64,000 nucleotides of DNA, taken from the NCBI RefSeq assembly GCF_014698825.1, contig NZ_JACJTT010000009.1:62001-126000 (forward strand), in the 5' to 3' direction. Below the pieces are notes generated by a model. That model had not been told where the DNA came from. It saw nothing but the letters and a program-made list of their open reading frames with translations, and did not search any database. Positions 55,273 to 64,000 of the stretch are shown here, one piece after another. Made by a program: the position numbers and the translations under genes. How positions within the stretch are numbered: the first letter of the stretch is position 1; each line of letters opens with the position of its first letter. Origin of the DNA: Richelia sinica FACHB-800. Its GTDB lineage: Bacteria > Cyanobacteriota > Cyanobacteriia > Cyanobacteriales > Nostocaceae.

Positions 55273-56424
55273 ATGGATCAAAAGAAAGATCATAAACTGC
55301 ACCTTTCCTTCTTAGAAGGTATCCGTGGCATGGCAGCTTTATATGTGGTACTTTGCCATGTTTTTCTAAATCAACCAGAGAATTTATCTCAATGGATAAG
55401 TTTACCATCAAAAATTTTACGTTATGGTTCATTTAGTGTGGCATTGTTCATTGTTTTATCTGGATATTGTTTAATGCTACCAGTTGTCCGCTCAAAAACT
55501 CACACTCTCTCTGGCAACTTATATGGCTATTTTCACAGAAGAGTGAGAAGGATTATTCCACCTTATTATGTTGTGCTTATTTTATGCTGTTTATTAAGTT
55601 TATTTATTTTAGCTGGGGAGCAATTTACTAATTTTCAATGGAGCAAACTTCCTTACGATTGGTTTTCTACCACTTTTACTGTCAAAAATGTCATTTTACA
55701 TCTTTTATTGATTCATAATTTGACTCCAGATTTTCAAGAGTATGTTCTCAACTTGCCACTTTGGAGTGTAGGATTAGAATGGCAAATCTACTTTTTATTT
55801 CCCCTCATATTATTACCTTTATGGCGGCGATGGAACTGGTTTGTGGTTATTGCTATAGCTTTTTTGATTGGATTGACACCCCATTATTTATTTAGTGGTT
55901 ATCTAGATTTCAGCCGCCCTTGGTTTGTGGGTGCATTCAGTCTTGGTATGTTAGCAGCAGATATTGTATTTTCGGACAAGCCTCATCTGATGAAACTCAG
56001 AAAATGTTGGCATTGGGAGAAGCTGGCTATTATTTTCACTGGTTTGGCAATATTAACTGAGTGGCAGATATTAGGAATAGATGTTTGGATTTGTGAAACT
56101 TTTGCAGCTATGGCTGCTGCTTGTTTGATTATATATTGTTCTCAGATTGTGATTGAAAATAAAACACGTCCTTTCATTCTCCGTTTATTTGAGCATACTT
56201 GGTTACTAACATTGGGAAGTTTTTCTTACAGTTTGTATCTCACTCACGGGCCAATAGTAACACTAGTCCGTCATTGGCTGATTAGTCTACAGTTATCTCC
56301 TGTTTTATTTACAGCTATGCACTATCTACTCAGTGTAGGATTATCATTACTATTTGCTTATTTGTTTTACTTACGCTTTGAAAAACCATTTATATCTCAT
56401 AGTTCAAAAGTAGTCCGCACTTAA
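55273..56424 (+). CDS. Acyltransferase family 3 membrane protein (second paralogue)
   Basis: A 383-residue paralogue of the preceding protein, of the same fold: LEGIRGMAALYVVLCHVFLN (Arg and His kept), ALFIVLSGYCLMLPVVRSK, RRVRRIIPPYYVVLILCC, WSVGLEWQIYFLFPLILLP and GSFSYSLYLTHGPIVTLVRH. The two share segments over their whole length (for example EQFTSFRWNKL and EQFTNFQWSKL), which shows a tandem duplication. Divergence is strongest in the N-terminus, a middle loop and the C-terminus. Confidence 0.93.
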   Translation: MDQKKDHKLHLSFLEGIRGMAALYVVLCHVFLNQPENLSQWISLPSKILRYGSFSVALFIVLSGYCLMLPVVRSKTHTLSGNLYGYFHRRVRRIIPPYYVVLILCCLLSLFILAGEQFTNFQWSKLPYDWFSTTFTVKNVILHLLLIHNLTPDFQEYVLNLPLWSVGLEWQIYFLFPLILLPLWRRWNWFVVIAIAFLIGLTPHYLFSGYLDFSRPWFVGAFSLGMLAADIVFSDKPHLMKLRKCWHWEKLAIIFTGLAILTEWQILGIDVWICETFAAMAAACLIIYCSQIVIENKTRPFILRLFEHTWLLTLGSFSYSLYLTHGPIVTLVRHWLISLQLSPVLFTAMHYLLSVGLSLLFAYLFYLRFEKPFISHSSKVVRT

Positions 56425-56432
56425 AATATTTT

Positions 56433-57590
56433 TCACCAGCGCTTGCAAGGTAGGGTAATAGTGACAGTTGTACCCTCTCCCACTTGGCTTTCAATCATGA
56501 TTTCTCCGTGATGGGCTTCTACACATTTTTTGACGATAGCCAAACCTAAACCTGTGCCAGTAATGACTCCTACATTTTCACCCCGGTGAAATGGTTGAAA
56601 TAGTTGTGGTTGGTCTACTGAAGGTATACCAATTCCCCAGTCTTGAAACCGCAAAATCACTGTATTTTCTTGACCGATTAAATCAAATTGTACTTTGCCA
56701 CCAGGCAAGGAGTATTTAATAGCATTATTAAGTAAATTAGTAATAATATGTCTTAATAAATTGTCGTCCCACTGACTATTAATTACTTTGCCACTACTCT
56801 TAAATACTAAAGTGAGGTTTTTTTCTGTAGCTGTTAATCGCGCTTCTTCTGTTACTTGCTCACAAAATAATTGTAAATTAATTTCTTTTAATTGAAATTG
56901 AAATTTATCTACATCTGTTTTACCAATAAATGATACTTCATCTAATAAGTTAGCCATATTTTTGACGGCTGAACGAATGATTTGAAAGTGATTAATTTTT
57001 TTCTCTTTGGTTAATTTGTCATCATTGTTTTGTAATAAACCAGCAGCTAATAAAATTGTATTTAACGGATTACGAATATCATGGGAAAGCATAGAGACAA
57101 ATTCTGATTTGAACTGATAGAGTTCTTGAGTTTTCATCAGTTCGGCTGTGCGTTCTTCAATGGTATGTTCTAAGGCTTTATTGTCGGTTAGAACTCTTTC
57201 TAACAGTTGTTTACGTTCAATGGCATAACTGAGCGATCGCACTAAAACATCGGGATTAACTTGTCGTTTGACTAGATAATCTTGTGCTCCCTGACGTACA
57301 GCTTCAATAGCTAACTGGTCATCGTTGGTATTGGTCAAGACGACAATGGGAAGACTTGGTGCTTGATTCGTCAATAGGGGTAAGGATGATAAACCTTGAC
57401 TGTCTGGCAAGGTTAAGTCCAGTAAAATTACATCATAAACACTTTGATTTAGCTCCTGTAGTGCATCTCTCAATCGCTGTACATGAACTAAATTGAACGC
57501 TTTTGATTGTGTTTGGTGCAAAAACTCCTTTAGCAGCCTAGCTTCTGCTAAGTTGTCCTCAATTAACAAGATGTTGACTAAATTGGTCAT
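56433..57590 (-). CDS. Receiver-histidine kinase hybrid
   Basis: A 385-residue cytosolic protein with an N-terminal receiver (1-125; LLIEDNLAEARLL, VILLDLTLPDSQGL, VLTNTND, LVKR), a short coiled coil (AIERKQLLERVLTDNKALEH), then a histidine kinase core: FVSMLSHDIRNPLNTILL (phospho-acceptor His), TNLLNNAIKYSLPGG (N box), DWGIGIPS (G1) and GTGLGLAIVKKCVEAHHGE (G2). It lacks a sensor domain, so the receiver probably controls the kinase. It follows the Rcp-type regulator by about 100 bases on the same strand, suggesting that it continues the phytochrome phosphorelay. That order is inference. Confidence 0.92.
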   Translation of the reverse strand: MTNLVNILLIEDNLAEARLLKEFLHQTQSKAFNLVHVQRLRDALQELNQSVYDVILLDLTLPDSQGLSSLPLLTNQAPSLPIVVLTNTNDDQLAIEAVRQGAQDYLVKRQVNPDVLVRSLSYAIERKQLLERVLTDNKALEHTIEERTAELMKTQELYQFKSEFVSMLSHDIRNPLNTILLAAGLLQNNDDKLTKEKKINHFQIIRSAVKNMANLLDEVSFIGKTDVDKFQFQLKEINLQLFCEQVTEEARLTATEKNLTLVFKSSGKVINSQWDDNLLRHIITNLLNNAIKYSLPGGKVQFDLIGQENTVILRFQDWGIGIPSVDQPQLFQPFHRGENVGVITGTGLGLAIVKKCVEAHHGEIMIESQVGEGTTVTITLPCKRW

Positions 57591-57691
57591 TGGAAATCGG
57601 TGATTGATAATTGGTGACGCTGAAGAAGAGGGTATAGGGTAAAATGTTTTCCCTATCTTTCCAACTCCCCATCTCCTTCATCTCACATTAC

Positions 57692-58138
57692 TTACTTTGA
57701 TGGTAAAGTCGCAATTGATAACCAAAACTCCTCAATTCCTTTGACAATTTGGAATAGTTGGGTCAGGTTACGAGACTTGGTGATGTAGCAATTGACGTGT
57801 AAATCGTAGCTGTGAAAAATATCATCTTCATTTCTTGAAGTTGTCAACACGACAACGGGTATACGTTTCAAATTGGGGTCAGCTTTGATTTCTGCTAATA
57901 CTTCCCGTCCATCTTTTTTGGGTAGATTCAAATCTAACAAAATTATGTCTGGACGTGGAGCATCTAAATATTGACCTTCTTGACGAAGATAGGCCATGGC
58001 ATCCATCCCATCCCTAGCTGTAATAATCTCATGGGGAACTAAGCTAGTTTTCAAGGCTTCTTTGATGAGACGGATGTCAGCTTGGTTATCTTCAACCAAA
58101 AAGATGGTTTTGTGTTTTTCTTCCGTTTCTACGCTCAC
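57692..58138 (-). CDS. rcpA: Rcp1-type single-domain response regulator
   Basis: A receiver-only regulator of 148 residues that takes phosphate from a phytochrome kinase. Motifs: IFLVEDNQADIRLIKEAL, IILLDLNLPKKDGREVLA (phospho-acceptor Asp), VVLTTSRNEDDI and ITKSRN. Start GTG 58138 (SVETEEKHKTIF) is fixed by GGAGG (minus strand, 58151-58147) eight bases upstream. It lies inside the 3' end of the phytochrome gene, so the two frames overlap by 47 bases; a start at 58189 would overlap by 98 and has no ribosome site. The phytochrome-Rcp order and overlap match cyanobacterial cph1/rcp1 pairs. Confidence 0.93.
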   Translation of the reverse strand: MSVETEEKHKTIFLVEDNQADIRLIKEALKTSLVPHEIITARDGMDAMAYLRQEGQYLDAPRPDIILLDLNLPKKDGREVLAEIKADPNLKRIPVVVLTTSRNEDDIFHSYDLHVNCYITKSRNLTQLFQIVKGIEEFWLSIATLPSK

Positions 58139-60389
58139 GTTCACGTCCTCCGACTGGAATCGTAAAGTAGAAAGTTGCACCCTGACCAAGTTGTGATTCT
58201 ACCCATATCCGTCCCCGGTGACATTCGATAATTTTTTTACATATTGCTAAACCCATACCTGTACCGGGGTATTCGTCCCGTGTATGTAGGCGTTGAAAAA
58301 TCACAAAAATGCGATCGCTAAATTGGGGGTCAATGCCAATGCCATTATCCCGCACAGAAAATAGCCATTCGTCTTCTAATCTTTCTGCACCGATATGGAT
58401 TTGGGGTGGTTGATGACTCCGGAATTTAATGGCGTTACCAATCAAGTTTTGGAATAGCTGCATGAGTTGGGTACCATCAGCCATGACTGTTGGTAAGGGT
58501 TCATGGGTGATAGTTGCACCGGTTTCTGCGATGCGCTGACGTAAGTTGCTTAAAGCGCGTTCTAAAGCTATTTCTACTTCAGTAACTTGGAAAGCGATCG
58601 CTTGGGTATCTACCTTGGAGTATGCTAATACATCATCTATCAAGGTTTGCATTAAGCTTACCCCTTCCACCGCATAGCCAATAAACTCTTTTGCATCTGC
58701 GTCGAGTTCTGTAGCATAGCGCATCTCTAACAGTTGCACATAATTGGCTACTTGATTGAGTGGTTCTTGTAAATCATGGGAAGCTACATAGGCAAACTTT
58801 TTCAATTCTGCGTTAGAACGTTCTAAATCTTGCGCTAACAGTGCTAATTCATCCGCTTGACGCAAAACTAAGTTGACAATTGCTTTTCGCAATCCCAGTG
58901 CAGCTTTAATTTCTACATATTGCCAAGGTAAGGATGTGAGTCTAACCGTTTCTTTCCATGATTCAAAGGATTTACGTGGACATAAACGGACATTTTCATC
59001 AGAGACATTCACTTCAAATGCTTGGTTGGGATCACCTCCCCAATTCACAGTTTTAATCACTTCTGGACGGAACCAGAGGACATAATTTTGCTTGGAAATA
59101 GGAATAGCTAATAAGCCACTAGCCACATTTTTAAAACTAATAGCATCAGGATAAATTCTTGGCAGTGAATCTGTGGAAAATACTTCATCTTCCACATTAT
59201 TTTTCAGCCATTCCACTAAGAAATTTAATTCTTCTTCTTTCGGTGTTTCCCCAATTAAAGTATATTTTCCTCCCAAACAAACAGCTGCACCTTGGGCACT
59301 GGTTAAATCCAGTAGATTGGGATGGTTTTTTACTAAACCATCCACAAAGCTTTCGGATTGAGACATATATTCCACTAAGCGTGATTGAATATATGTCAAA
59401 TTCATCCGATAATCATAATCTTCTGTTTCTTCCCTGGCAGAAATTTCCGAGAAAATCACTCTCCCTAAAAACTCACAAGCTTTTCGCAATTCATATTCTA
59501 CATATTTGGGGGTTTGATGATGACAAGCGATTAAACCCCACAATTTTTTATCCTTGATTAAGGAAATTGTCAGTGAAGCCCCTACACCCATATTGTGCAG
59601 ATATTCAAGGTGACAGGGAGAAGGACTCCTGAGGATAGAATTGGTTAAATTTAGAGGTCGATGATTGAGAGGATTTAAAAGAGGAAATAAGCCGACTGGT
59701 TGCAGATGACTATCGGGGATAAGTCGAATGGAATTAGAAATAAATAACTGTCTAGCTGGTCGAGGAATATCTGACTCTGGATAATGCAGTCCTAAATAAG
59801 ATTCTAGACTCGGAATTTTTTCTTCTGCAATTACACAACCATGGCCATCATCGTCAAATTTATATAACATCACTCGGTCAAATCCGGTGACTTTTCTCAC
59901 TTCTTCGACAATAATTTGACAAAATTCTTGCAGATTAGCAGTCTTTTCTAAGCGGTTAATAGAAGCTTTGGCTAAGTGATAAAAACTTAAAAAGGGAATA
60001 TTAGCGGCAGAAATTGCCGGTTCTAATTCTAGTAATAAAAAACCATCACTATTCCGCTGAAAGACAGCATCAAATACTGTATAGTCATCTGCCTGTTTTC
60101 TTACCCAAATTTTAGTAGGATTGATAAAATCTAGATTCGGTTCAGATAACCAGAATTTAATTTTACTGATTTGATAGGGATCTAATAAATCTTCTAAACT
60201 CTTTTGGATCATCTTTTCGGGAGTCAACCCGAAAATTTCCATGGTATTTTCACTAGCTTGCAATATTTGTAAACTTGGTTCCTCTAGGACTAACAGAATT
60301 CCATGGGGCTGAATTTGACTCGATAGATGGATGGGTGCTTCCTTGAGGCTATTGATATTGAGGGTTGATAATCTTGAGTCGATATCCAT
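58092..60389 (-). CDS. cphA: Cph1-type phytochrome histidine kinase
   Basis: A red/far-red photoreceptor of 765 residues. Domains: PAS (about 20-125), GAF (145-315), PHY (330-510), HisKA (525-600), ATPase (640-750). The bilin site is SPSPCHLEYLHNMG with Cys-259 and His-260, and YPESDIPRPARQL holds Asp-207; PHY tongue WGGDPN and LCPRKSFESWKE (PRxSF). The phospho-acceptor is His-538 in VASHDLQEPLNQ. This numbering equals that of Synechocystis Cph1. The N-terminal PAS lacks the cysteine used by biliverdin-binding bacteriophytochromes, so phycocyanobilin is expected. Kinase boxes NLIGNAIKFRS, DNGIGIDP and GTGMGLAICKK are complete. It overlaps its regulator gene. Confidence 0.96.
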   Translation of the reverse strand: MDIDSRLSTLNINSLKEAPIHLSSQIQPHGILLVLEEPSLQILQASENTMEIFGLTPEKMIQKSLEDLLDPYQISKIKFWLSEPNLDFINPTKIWVRKQADDYTVFDAVFQRNSDGFLLLELEPAISAANIPFLSFYHLAKASINRLEKTANLQEFCQIIVEEVRKVTGFDRVMLYKFDDDGHGCVIAEEKIPSLESYLGLHYPESDIPRPARQLFISNSIRLIPDSHLQPVGLFPLLNPLNHRPLNLTNSILRSPSPCHLEYLHNMGVGASLTISLIKDKKLWGLIACHHQTPKYVEYELRKACEFLGRVIFSEISAREETEDYDYRMNLTYIQSRLVEYMSQSESFVDGLVKNHPNLLDLTSAQGAAVCLGGKYTLIGETPKEEELNFLVEWLKNNVEDEVFSTDSLPRIYPDAISFKNVASGLLAIPISKQNYVLWFRPEVIKTVNWGGDPNQAFEVNVSDENVRLCPRKSFESWKETVRLTSLPWQYVEIKAALGLRKAIVNLVLRQADELALLAQDLERSNAELKKFAYVASHDLQEPLNQVANYVQLLEMRYATELDADAKEFIGYAVEGVSLMQTLIDDVLAYSKVDTQAIAFQVTEVEIALERALSNLRQRIAETGATITHEPLPTVMADGTQLMQLFQNLIGNAIKFRSHQPPQIHIGAERLEDEWLFSVRDNGIGIDPQFSDRIFVIFQRLHTRDEYPGTGMGLAICKKIIECHRGRIWVESQLGQGATFYFTIPVGGRERERRNGRKTQNHLFG

Positions 60390-60844
60390 CTTTTTCTCCT
60401 CTGTTGATTTGAGAGTATTGATAATTTGTGAATCAAATTAGAACCCAATCAATTTAGATAAATTTTTACTTTACTAACTCATTCCCCTCGCAGATTAACA
60501 GGCACAGCCGCTTTACTTATACTTTCAACTGTGCTATTTTTCCTATGCTGGAGCTAGGAAGAGAAAACCATTAATAATTGCCAAAATTACCAAATTTTTC
60601 CTTGAGTATCAATGTTTATTTAATGTCTTCTGTGCCTTAACTACTGAGTTAAAGTTGCTTGGCATCTAAGTGACTGAAATTTACAGTAGTCTTAGACATA
60701 ATTTTCCTAATCTGCAAGTTGATTCCAGTGTAACCGACAGTACATAGGGTGGCTGATAATAAATGTAAAAATGATGCGATTAAATAAGCACTGTTTGTGT
60801 ACCTGTGTTAAGTCAATTAGAGATCATCTTGACTGAAAAAAGAC
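60390..60844. other. Spacer between the phytochrome and mannosyltransferase genes
   Basis: About 455 AT-rich bases. It should contain the phytochrome promoter (minus strand). No frame, hairpin or RNA gene was recognised. Confidence 0.5.
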
Positions 60845-62347
60845 TTAAATCCAAGACCTAAACCACATTCTCATTCCATAATCTGCTGGGGAGAGAGGTA
60901 AGCCTAAATAAATAGGCATCCAGAAAATAAATGCTGCAATAATGACAAAGGTAATAGTTACACCTAAGACGCGCAATTGCTGATAATAACTACGCAGACA
61001 CTGATCCACAAACCAAGCGATCGCGATAAAAGTAAATATGACTGCACACATGTAATGGTAGATAAAGGTACATCGTGTGACTTTTACCCAAGGTAAAAGA
61101 TTAGCCGCGTAATTCATGACTATAAAAAAGGCGATCCAAGTATCAAGATGTAAATTTTTTGGTATAAATAAATATTGTTTCTTAATACTAGGTAATACAA
61201 GTTTAACAAACAACATCCCCAGTAAAAATAAGATGGCAGCGATACCAAACCACCATAAAAAAGGATTACCAAGGGCATGAACGTCATAAATTACCTTCCC
61301 GGCACCGGAAGGTAAATTTGGCTCAAATACGGGTAGAGGGTCTTGGAAACTTTGGGTTGTTTTGTAGTAATAAGCCATTGGTCTAGTTAACAATGGCCAT
61401 TTATACCAAGCAGCACAATAGGGATGAATACTAGGTAAATTACCACCCATTCGTAGATGAAAGCCAAAAATTTCTTTGTGGACAGCAATAAATCCAAATC
61501 TTTGATCTAATTGCAAGTGAGGAATCCAGATCAGGCTATAAACTAATCCGGGAATAATCATTAAGCAAGAAAAAATTTGCTCGATGTTTAATTGGGTAAT
61601 ATTTTGCAGTGGGGTTTGTGGCTGAATTATGTTCTTGTCTGGGGAATTTTCCGGTGGCACCAAATAACCTAAATATTTAAATAAAGGTATACGTGGACGA
61701 GGAGAAAAAGATTGAAGCCAGCGAATTAACCAAGCACCAATCCACATGCCATAAACACCAGCTAAAAACCATAATCCATTCCATTTAGTACCAATGGAAG
61801 CACCAAAACTAATACCCGCTAACACTAACCAAAACCAACGCTTTTGATGCTGTTTTTCTAAGGATAATAATAAAAACCAATGACCTAGTAAGCCAAAAAT
61901 TACTATATAAATATTATTCAGAGCATAGCGAGACTCAACAAGAAATAAGCCATCACAAGCTGTAAAAAATCCCGCTAATAAAGCAAAGCTGCGCCGATAA
62001 CTTAATTGATAGGTCAGTAGAACAACAACGAGGGGAATAAAGGAACCTGTGAGGGCATTTACCCACCGATAATGCCAAGGAGATAAGACAGAACCTGCCA
62101 GTCCATTCACAGTATCCTGCCAAAAGGGAATGTGACTACCAATCCAAATTCCCACACCAATGATATATTGACTGAGTGGAGGATGAGCGTTAAAAAATGG
62201 CGTATTGGTTAGATAGTTATTACCATATTTAGCAAAGTAAACTTCATCAAAAACTAAAGTATTAAATCTATCTAGTCCCCAAAAACGTAAACAGAATGCC
62301 AGGATAAATATTCCTAACATTCCCAGTCTGAATAAATTTTTAGTCAT
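60845..62347 (-). CDS. Dolichyl-phosphate-mannose-protein mannosyltransferase-like enzyme (GT39)
   Basis: A 500-residue membrane glycosyltransferase with about eleven helices, which uses a polyprenyl-phosphate sugar to glycosylate proteins or lipids. The catalytic Asp-Glu motif is LVFDEVYFAKYGNNY, and PFFNAHPPLSQYIIGVG holds conserved HPP; VESRYALNNIYIVIFGLLG and GASIGTKWNGLWFLAGVYG are PMT hallmarks. It starts at ATG 62347, three bases after the stop of the GNAT gene, next to TCATTGG seven-base repeats (62344-62357). The acceptor is unknown. Confidence 0.92.
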   Translation of the reverse strand: MTKNLFRLGMLGIFILAFCLRFWGLDRFNTLVFDEVYFAKYGNNYLTNTPFFNAHPPLSQYIIGVGIWIGSHIPFWQDTVNGLAGSVLSPWHYRWVNALTGSFIPLVVVLLTYQLSYRRSFALLAGFFTACDGLFLVESRYALNNIYIVIFGLLGHWFLLLSLEKQHQKRWFWLVLAGISFGASIGTKWNGLWFLAGVYGMWIGAWLIRWLQSFSPRPRIPLFKYLGYLVPPENSPDKNIIQPQTPLQNITQLNIEQIFSCLMIIPGLVYSLIWIPHLQLDQRFGFIAVHKEIFGFHLRMGGNLPSIHPYCAAWYKWPLLTRPMAYYYKTTQSFQDPLPVFEPNLPSGAGKVIYDVHALGNPFLWWFGIAAILFLLGMLFVKLVLPSIKKQYLFIPKNLHLDTWIAFFIVMNYAANLLPWVKVTRCTFIYHYMCAVIFTFIAIAWFVDQCLRSYYQQLRVLGVTITFVIIAAFIFWMPIYLGLPLSPADYGMRMWFRSWI

Positions 62348-62350
62348 TGG

Positions 62351-62932
62351 TCATTGGTCGTGGATTTTTAATGAAGAATTACTGTTGTTTATATTCACAG
62401 GTGGATGTTTTTGGAACAGCAGCAATTCAATACCGTAATATTTGGTTGTTAATCCTAATGGTTCCATTGCTAATTTTTTGATAACGCGAAGGGAAGCATG
62501 ATTTTCTGGATTAACTACAGCGTAAATTATTGGTAGTCGAACAACATTGAAACCGTAGGTAAGCATAGCATGTCCAGCTTCAGTGGCATAACCTTGACCC
62601 CAGGCTGAACGTCTCAAATGCCAACCAATTTCAAAATCTTGAGTGGGGATGCGATCGCGATCTGGTAACTGGGACAGCATAATTTTCCCCAAAATCTGCT
62701 GACCGTCTTTTGCAACTATAGCCCAAGATCCAGAGCCATTGTTTCGTAAACGCGATCGCTCTACACTGTCAATTAGACGCTGACGCTGTGACTCCACACT
62801 CGGAGGACGAGCAGCACTACCGAGAAAATGTATAACTTGCGGATCATTATACATTTCAAACATTTGTTGTGCGTCCCTGTCAGGCATCCAAGTACGAATG
62901 ATCAAGCGTTCAGTTTCTACCAGAGTCGTCAT
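62351..62932 (-). CDS. GNAT family N-acetyltransferase
   Basis: A 193-residue RimJ/RimL-type acetyltransferase. LVETERLIIRTWMPDRDAQQ is the typical first strand, HLRRSAWGQGYATEAGHAML is the acetyl-CoA loop, and VNPENHASLRVIKKLAMEPLG is motif B. Substrates of this group include ribosomal proteins, aminoglycosides and small amines; none can be chosen here. Three bases separate it from the mannosyltransferase gene, so they are likely co-transcribed. Confidence 0.92.
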   Translation of the reverse strand: MTTLVETERLIIRTWMPDRDAQQMFEMYNDPQVIHFLGSAARPPSVESQRQRLIDSVERSRLRNNGSGSWAIVAKDGQQILGKIMLSQLPDRDRIPTQDFEIGWHLRRSAWGQGYATEAGHAMLTYGFNVVRLPIIYAVVNPENHASLRVIKKLAMEPLGLTTKYYGIELLLFQKHPPVNINNSNSSLKIHDQ

Positions 62933-63030
62933 CTTGCCTGTGGTTCAACTTACCTGAGAGTTTAACAATTGGAGGTCAAATCTGACCTACCCTCCCAGAA
63001 GAATACAGCAACTTTTCCCAATTGGGTATA

Positions 63031-64000
63031 CTATTTTTTCCCTCGCGAGTTTTCATATTTTGCCACTTCCAGCATGGTTTTTAACACCGCATCTGGATTC
63101 AAACTAATAGAATCAATTTCCTGTTCTACCAAAAATTTCACAAATTCCGGGTAATCGCTTGGTGCTTGTCCACAAATCCCAATTTTGCAGTTATGTTTTT
63201 TCGCAGCATTAATAGCCATTCCCACCATCCGTTTAACAGCTTCACTGCGTTCATCAAATAACCGGGCAACTAAGGCCGAATCTCTATCAATGCCTAATGT
63301 TAATTGGGTAATATCATTAGAACCAATGGAAAAACCATCGAAAATTTGAGCAAATTCTTCTGCTAGCACCACATTACTAGGCAACTCACACATTACATAT
63401 ACCTGCAAGTTATTAACACCTTGTTTTAAGCCATTTTTAGCCATTTCTGCTAATACTAATGTCCCTTCTTCTGGTGTCCGACAAAAGGGAATCATCGGGA
63501 TAACATTTGTTAAACCCATCACTTCCCGTACCTGTTTCATAGCACGACATTCTAAAGCAAAGCCTTCTTTATAACCTGTATCATAATAGCGTGCTGCACC
63601 ACGCCAACCCAGCATCGGATTTTCTTCTTGCGGTTCAAATTGTTTACCACCTAATAAATTGGCATATTCATTACTTTTGAAATCCGACATCCTAACAATT
63701 ACAGGTTTAGGATAAAAAGCAGCAGCAATTCTGCCAATTCCTTGAGCTAATTTTTGGACAAAATATTCAGGTTTATCAGCATAATTAGCTGTAATTTCTG
63801 CGATTTTGTTTTTGACAAAATGGTCTGTCAAGGCATCGTAGTGAATTAATGCCATGGGGTGAATTTGAATCTGGTTAGCAATAATAAACTCTGTTCTCGC
63901 TAACCCCACTCCATCGTTAGGAATGGCTGATAAACTCAATGCTTCTTGGGGATTACCCACATTCATCAAAATTTGAGTCTGGGTACGAGGTAAGTTATCT
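63031..64000 (-). CDS. ppsA: Phosphoenolpyruvate synthase, C-terminal part (5' end outside window)
   Basis: PpsA makes phosphoenolpyruvate from pyruvate, ATP and water. About 320 residues of the C-terminal PEP/pyruvate-binding barrel are present. The frame is still open at the window edge (IIDNLPRTQTQIL-type sequence) and therefore partial. Motifs: MNVGNPQEALSLSAIPNDGV, GLARTEFIIANQIQIHPMAL, VRMSDFKSNEYANLLGGK, NPMLGWRGAARYY and GSNDITQLTLGIDRDS; the proton donor is in CKIGICGQAPSDYPEF. It is transcribed towards the window. Confidence 0.95.
   Translation of the reverse strand, partial: DNLPRTQTQILMNVGNPQEALSLSAIPNDGVGLARTEFIIANQIQIHPMALIHYDALTDHFVKNKIAEITANYADKPEYFVQKLAQGIGRIAAAFYPKPVIVRMSDFKSNEYANLLGGKQFEPQEENPMLGWRGAARYYDTGYKEGFALECRAMKQVREVMGLTNVIPMIPFCRTPEEGTLVLAEMAKNGLKQGVNNLQVYVMCELPSNVVLAEEFAQIFDGFSIGSNDITQLTLGIDRDSALVARLFDERSEAVKRMVGMAINAAKKHNCKIGICGQAPSDYPEFVKFLVEQEIDSISLNPDAVLKTMLEVAKYENSRGKK

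Noticed and set aside
1-64000. tRNA, rRNA, prophage, intact insertion sequence or defence island
   Set aside because: Spacers were read on both strands without finding tRNA-like arms, transposase or integrase motifs, or known defence proteins.

Overview
The window is a 64 kb chromosomal piece of a cyanobacterium, most probably a filamentous heterocyst-forming type (Nostoc/Anabaena/Calothrix-like). The evidence is roughly three dozen copies of the HIP1 palindrome GCGATCGC, seven-base tandem repeats (GGTGACA/GGGAACA, GGGAATG) and GC-rich palindromes between genes, together with typical gene content: Ycf54, CP12, System II cytochrome c biogenesis, a Cph1-type phytochrome, an RTX protein with long GGxGxD arrays and a kdp operon containing kdpG. 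No rRNA, tRNA, CRISPR array, prophage or intact insertion sequence was seen.

Layout. 1-2 kb: 3' end of pyruvate kinase, then transaldolase. 2.1-2.35 kb: MITE-like repeat. 2.4-9.2 kb: a minus-strand histidine kinase/NarL-type regulator pair, divergent from the high-affinity potassium operon kdpA-kdpB-kdpG-kdpC. 9.3-12 kb: pdxJ, a homologue of plant 'pathogen-related protein', ycf54 and a secreted protein. 12.1-14.9 kb, minus strand: folD, crtE, a divergent PAP2 protein and a probably frameshifted small gene. 15-17.1 kb: lipoprotein, Nudix hydrolase, AI-2E-type permease. 17.2-22.3 kb, minus strand: a large OmpA-domain inner-membrane protein with a coiled-coil partner, then typA. 22.8-26.7 kb: ackA, a TPR-like membrane protein, a RmlD-like reductase and a secreted protein. 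26.7-30.8 kb, minus strand: ychF, small proteins and a multi-receiver regulator with a degenerate GGDEF domain. 31.9-36.4 kb: the 1514-residue RTX protein behind a 1 kb AT-rich leader. 36.8-40.6 kb, minus strand: dacB, TerB-like acidic protein, DUF697 GTPase. 40.9-44.4 kb: ccdA-ccs1 and a cation diffusion facilitator. 44.7-49.4 kb, minus strand: guaA, cbiD, DUF7734, DUF3177, cp12 and a broken small frame behind it. 49.7-52.8 kb: FIST sensor, phosphoesterase, trmB. 54-56.4 kb: two tandem acyltransferase-3 paralogues. 56.4-60.4 kb, minus strand: phytochrome, Rcp1-type regulator and receiver-kinase hybrid. 60.8-64 kb, minus strand: protein mannosyltransferase-like enzyme, GNAT acetyltransferase and the 3' end of PEP synthase.

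How genes work together. The phytochrome, its overlapping Rcp and the downstream receiver-kinase form a plausible red/far-red phosphorelay. KdpABGC form a potassium pump, and the divergent two-component pair is a candidate regulator. ccdA and ccs1 form the reductant/haem side of cytochrome c maturation. Ycf54 serves chlorophyll synthesis, CrtE carotenoid and phytol precursors, PdxJ vitamin B6 and CbiD cobalamin. I see no obviously new defence or mobile system. The most interesting unexplained signals are two protein-like small reading frames that directly follow intact genes but have a damaged start (12142-12334 and 48891-49103), two short inverted-repeat elements (2103-2346 and 43112-43311), the KdpF-like tail of KdpG, and several proteins with degenerate catalytic motifs.
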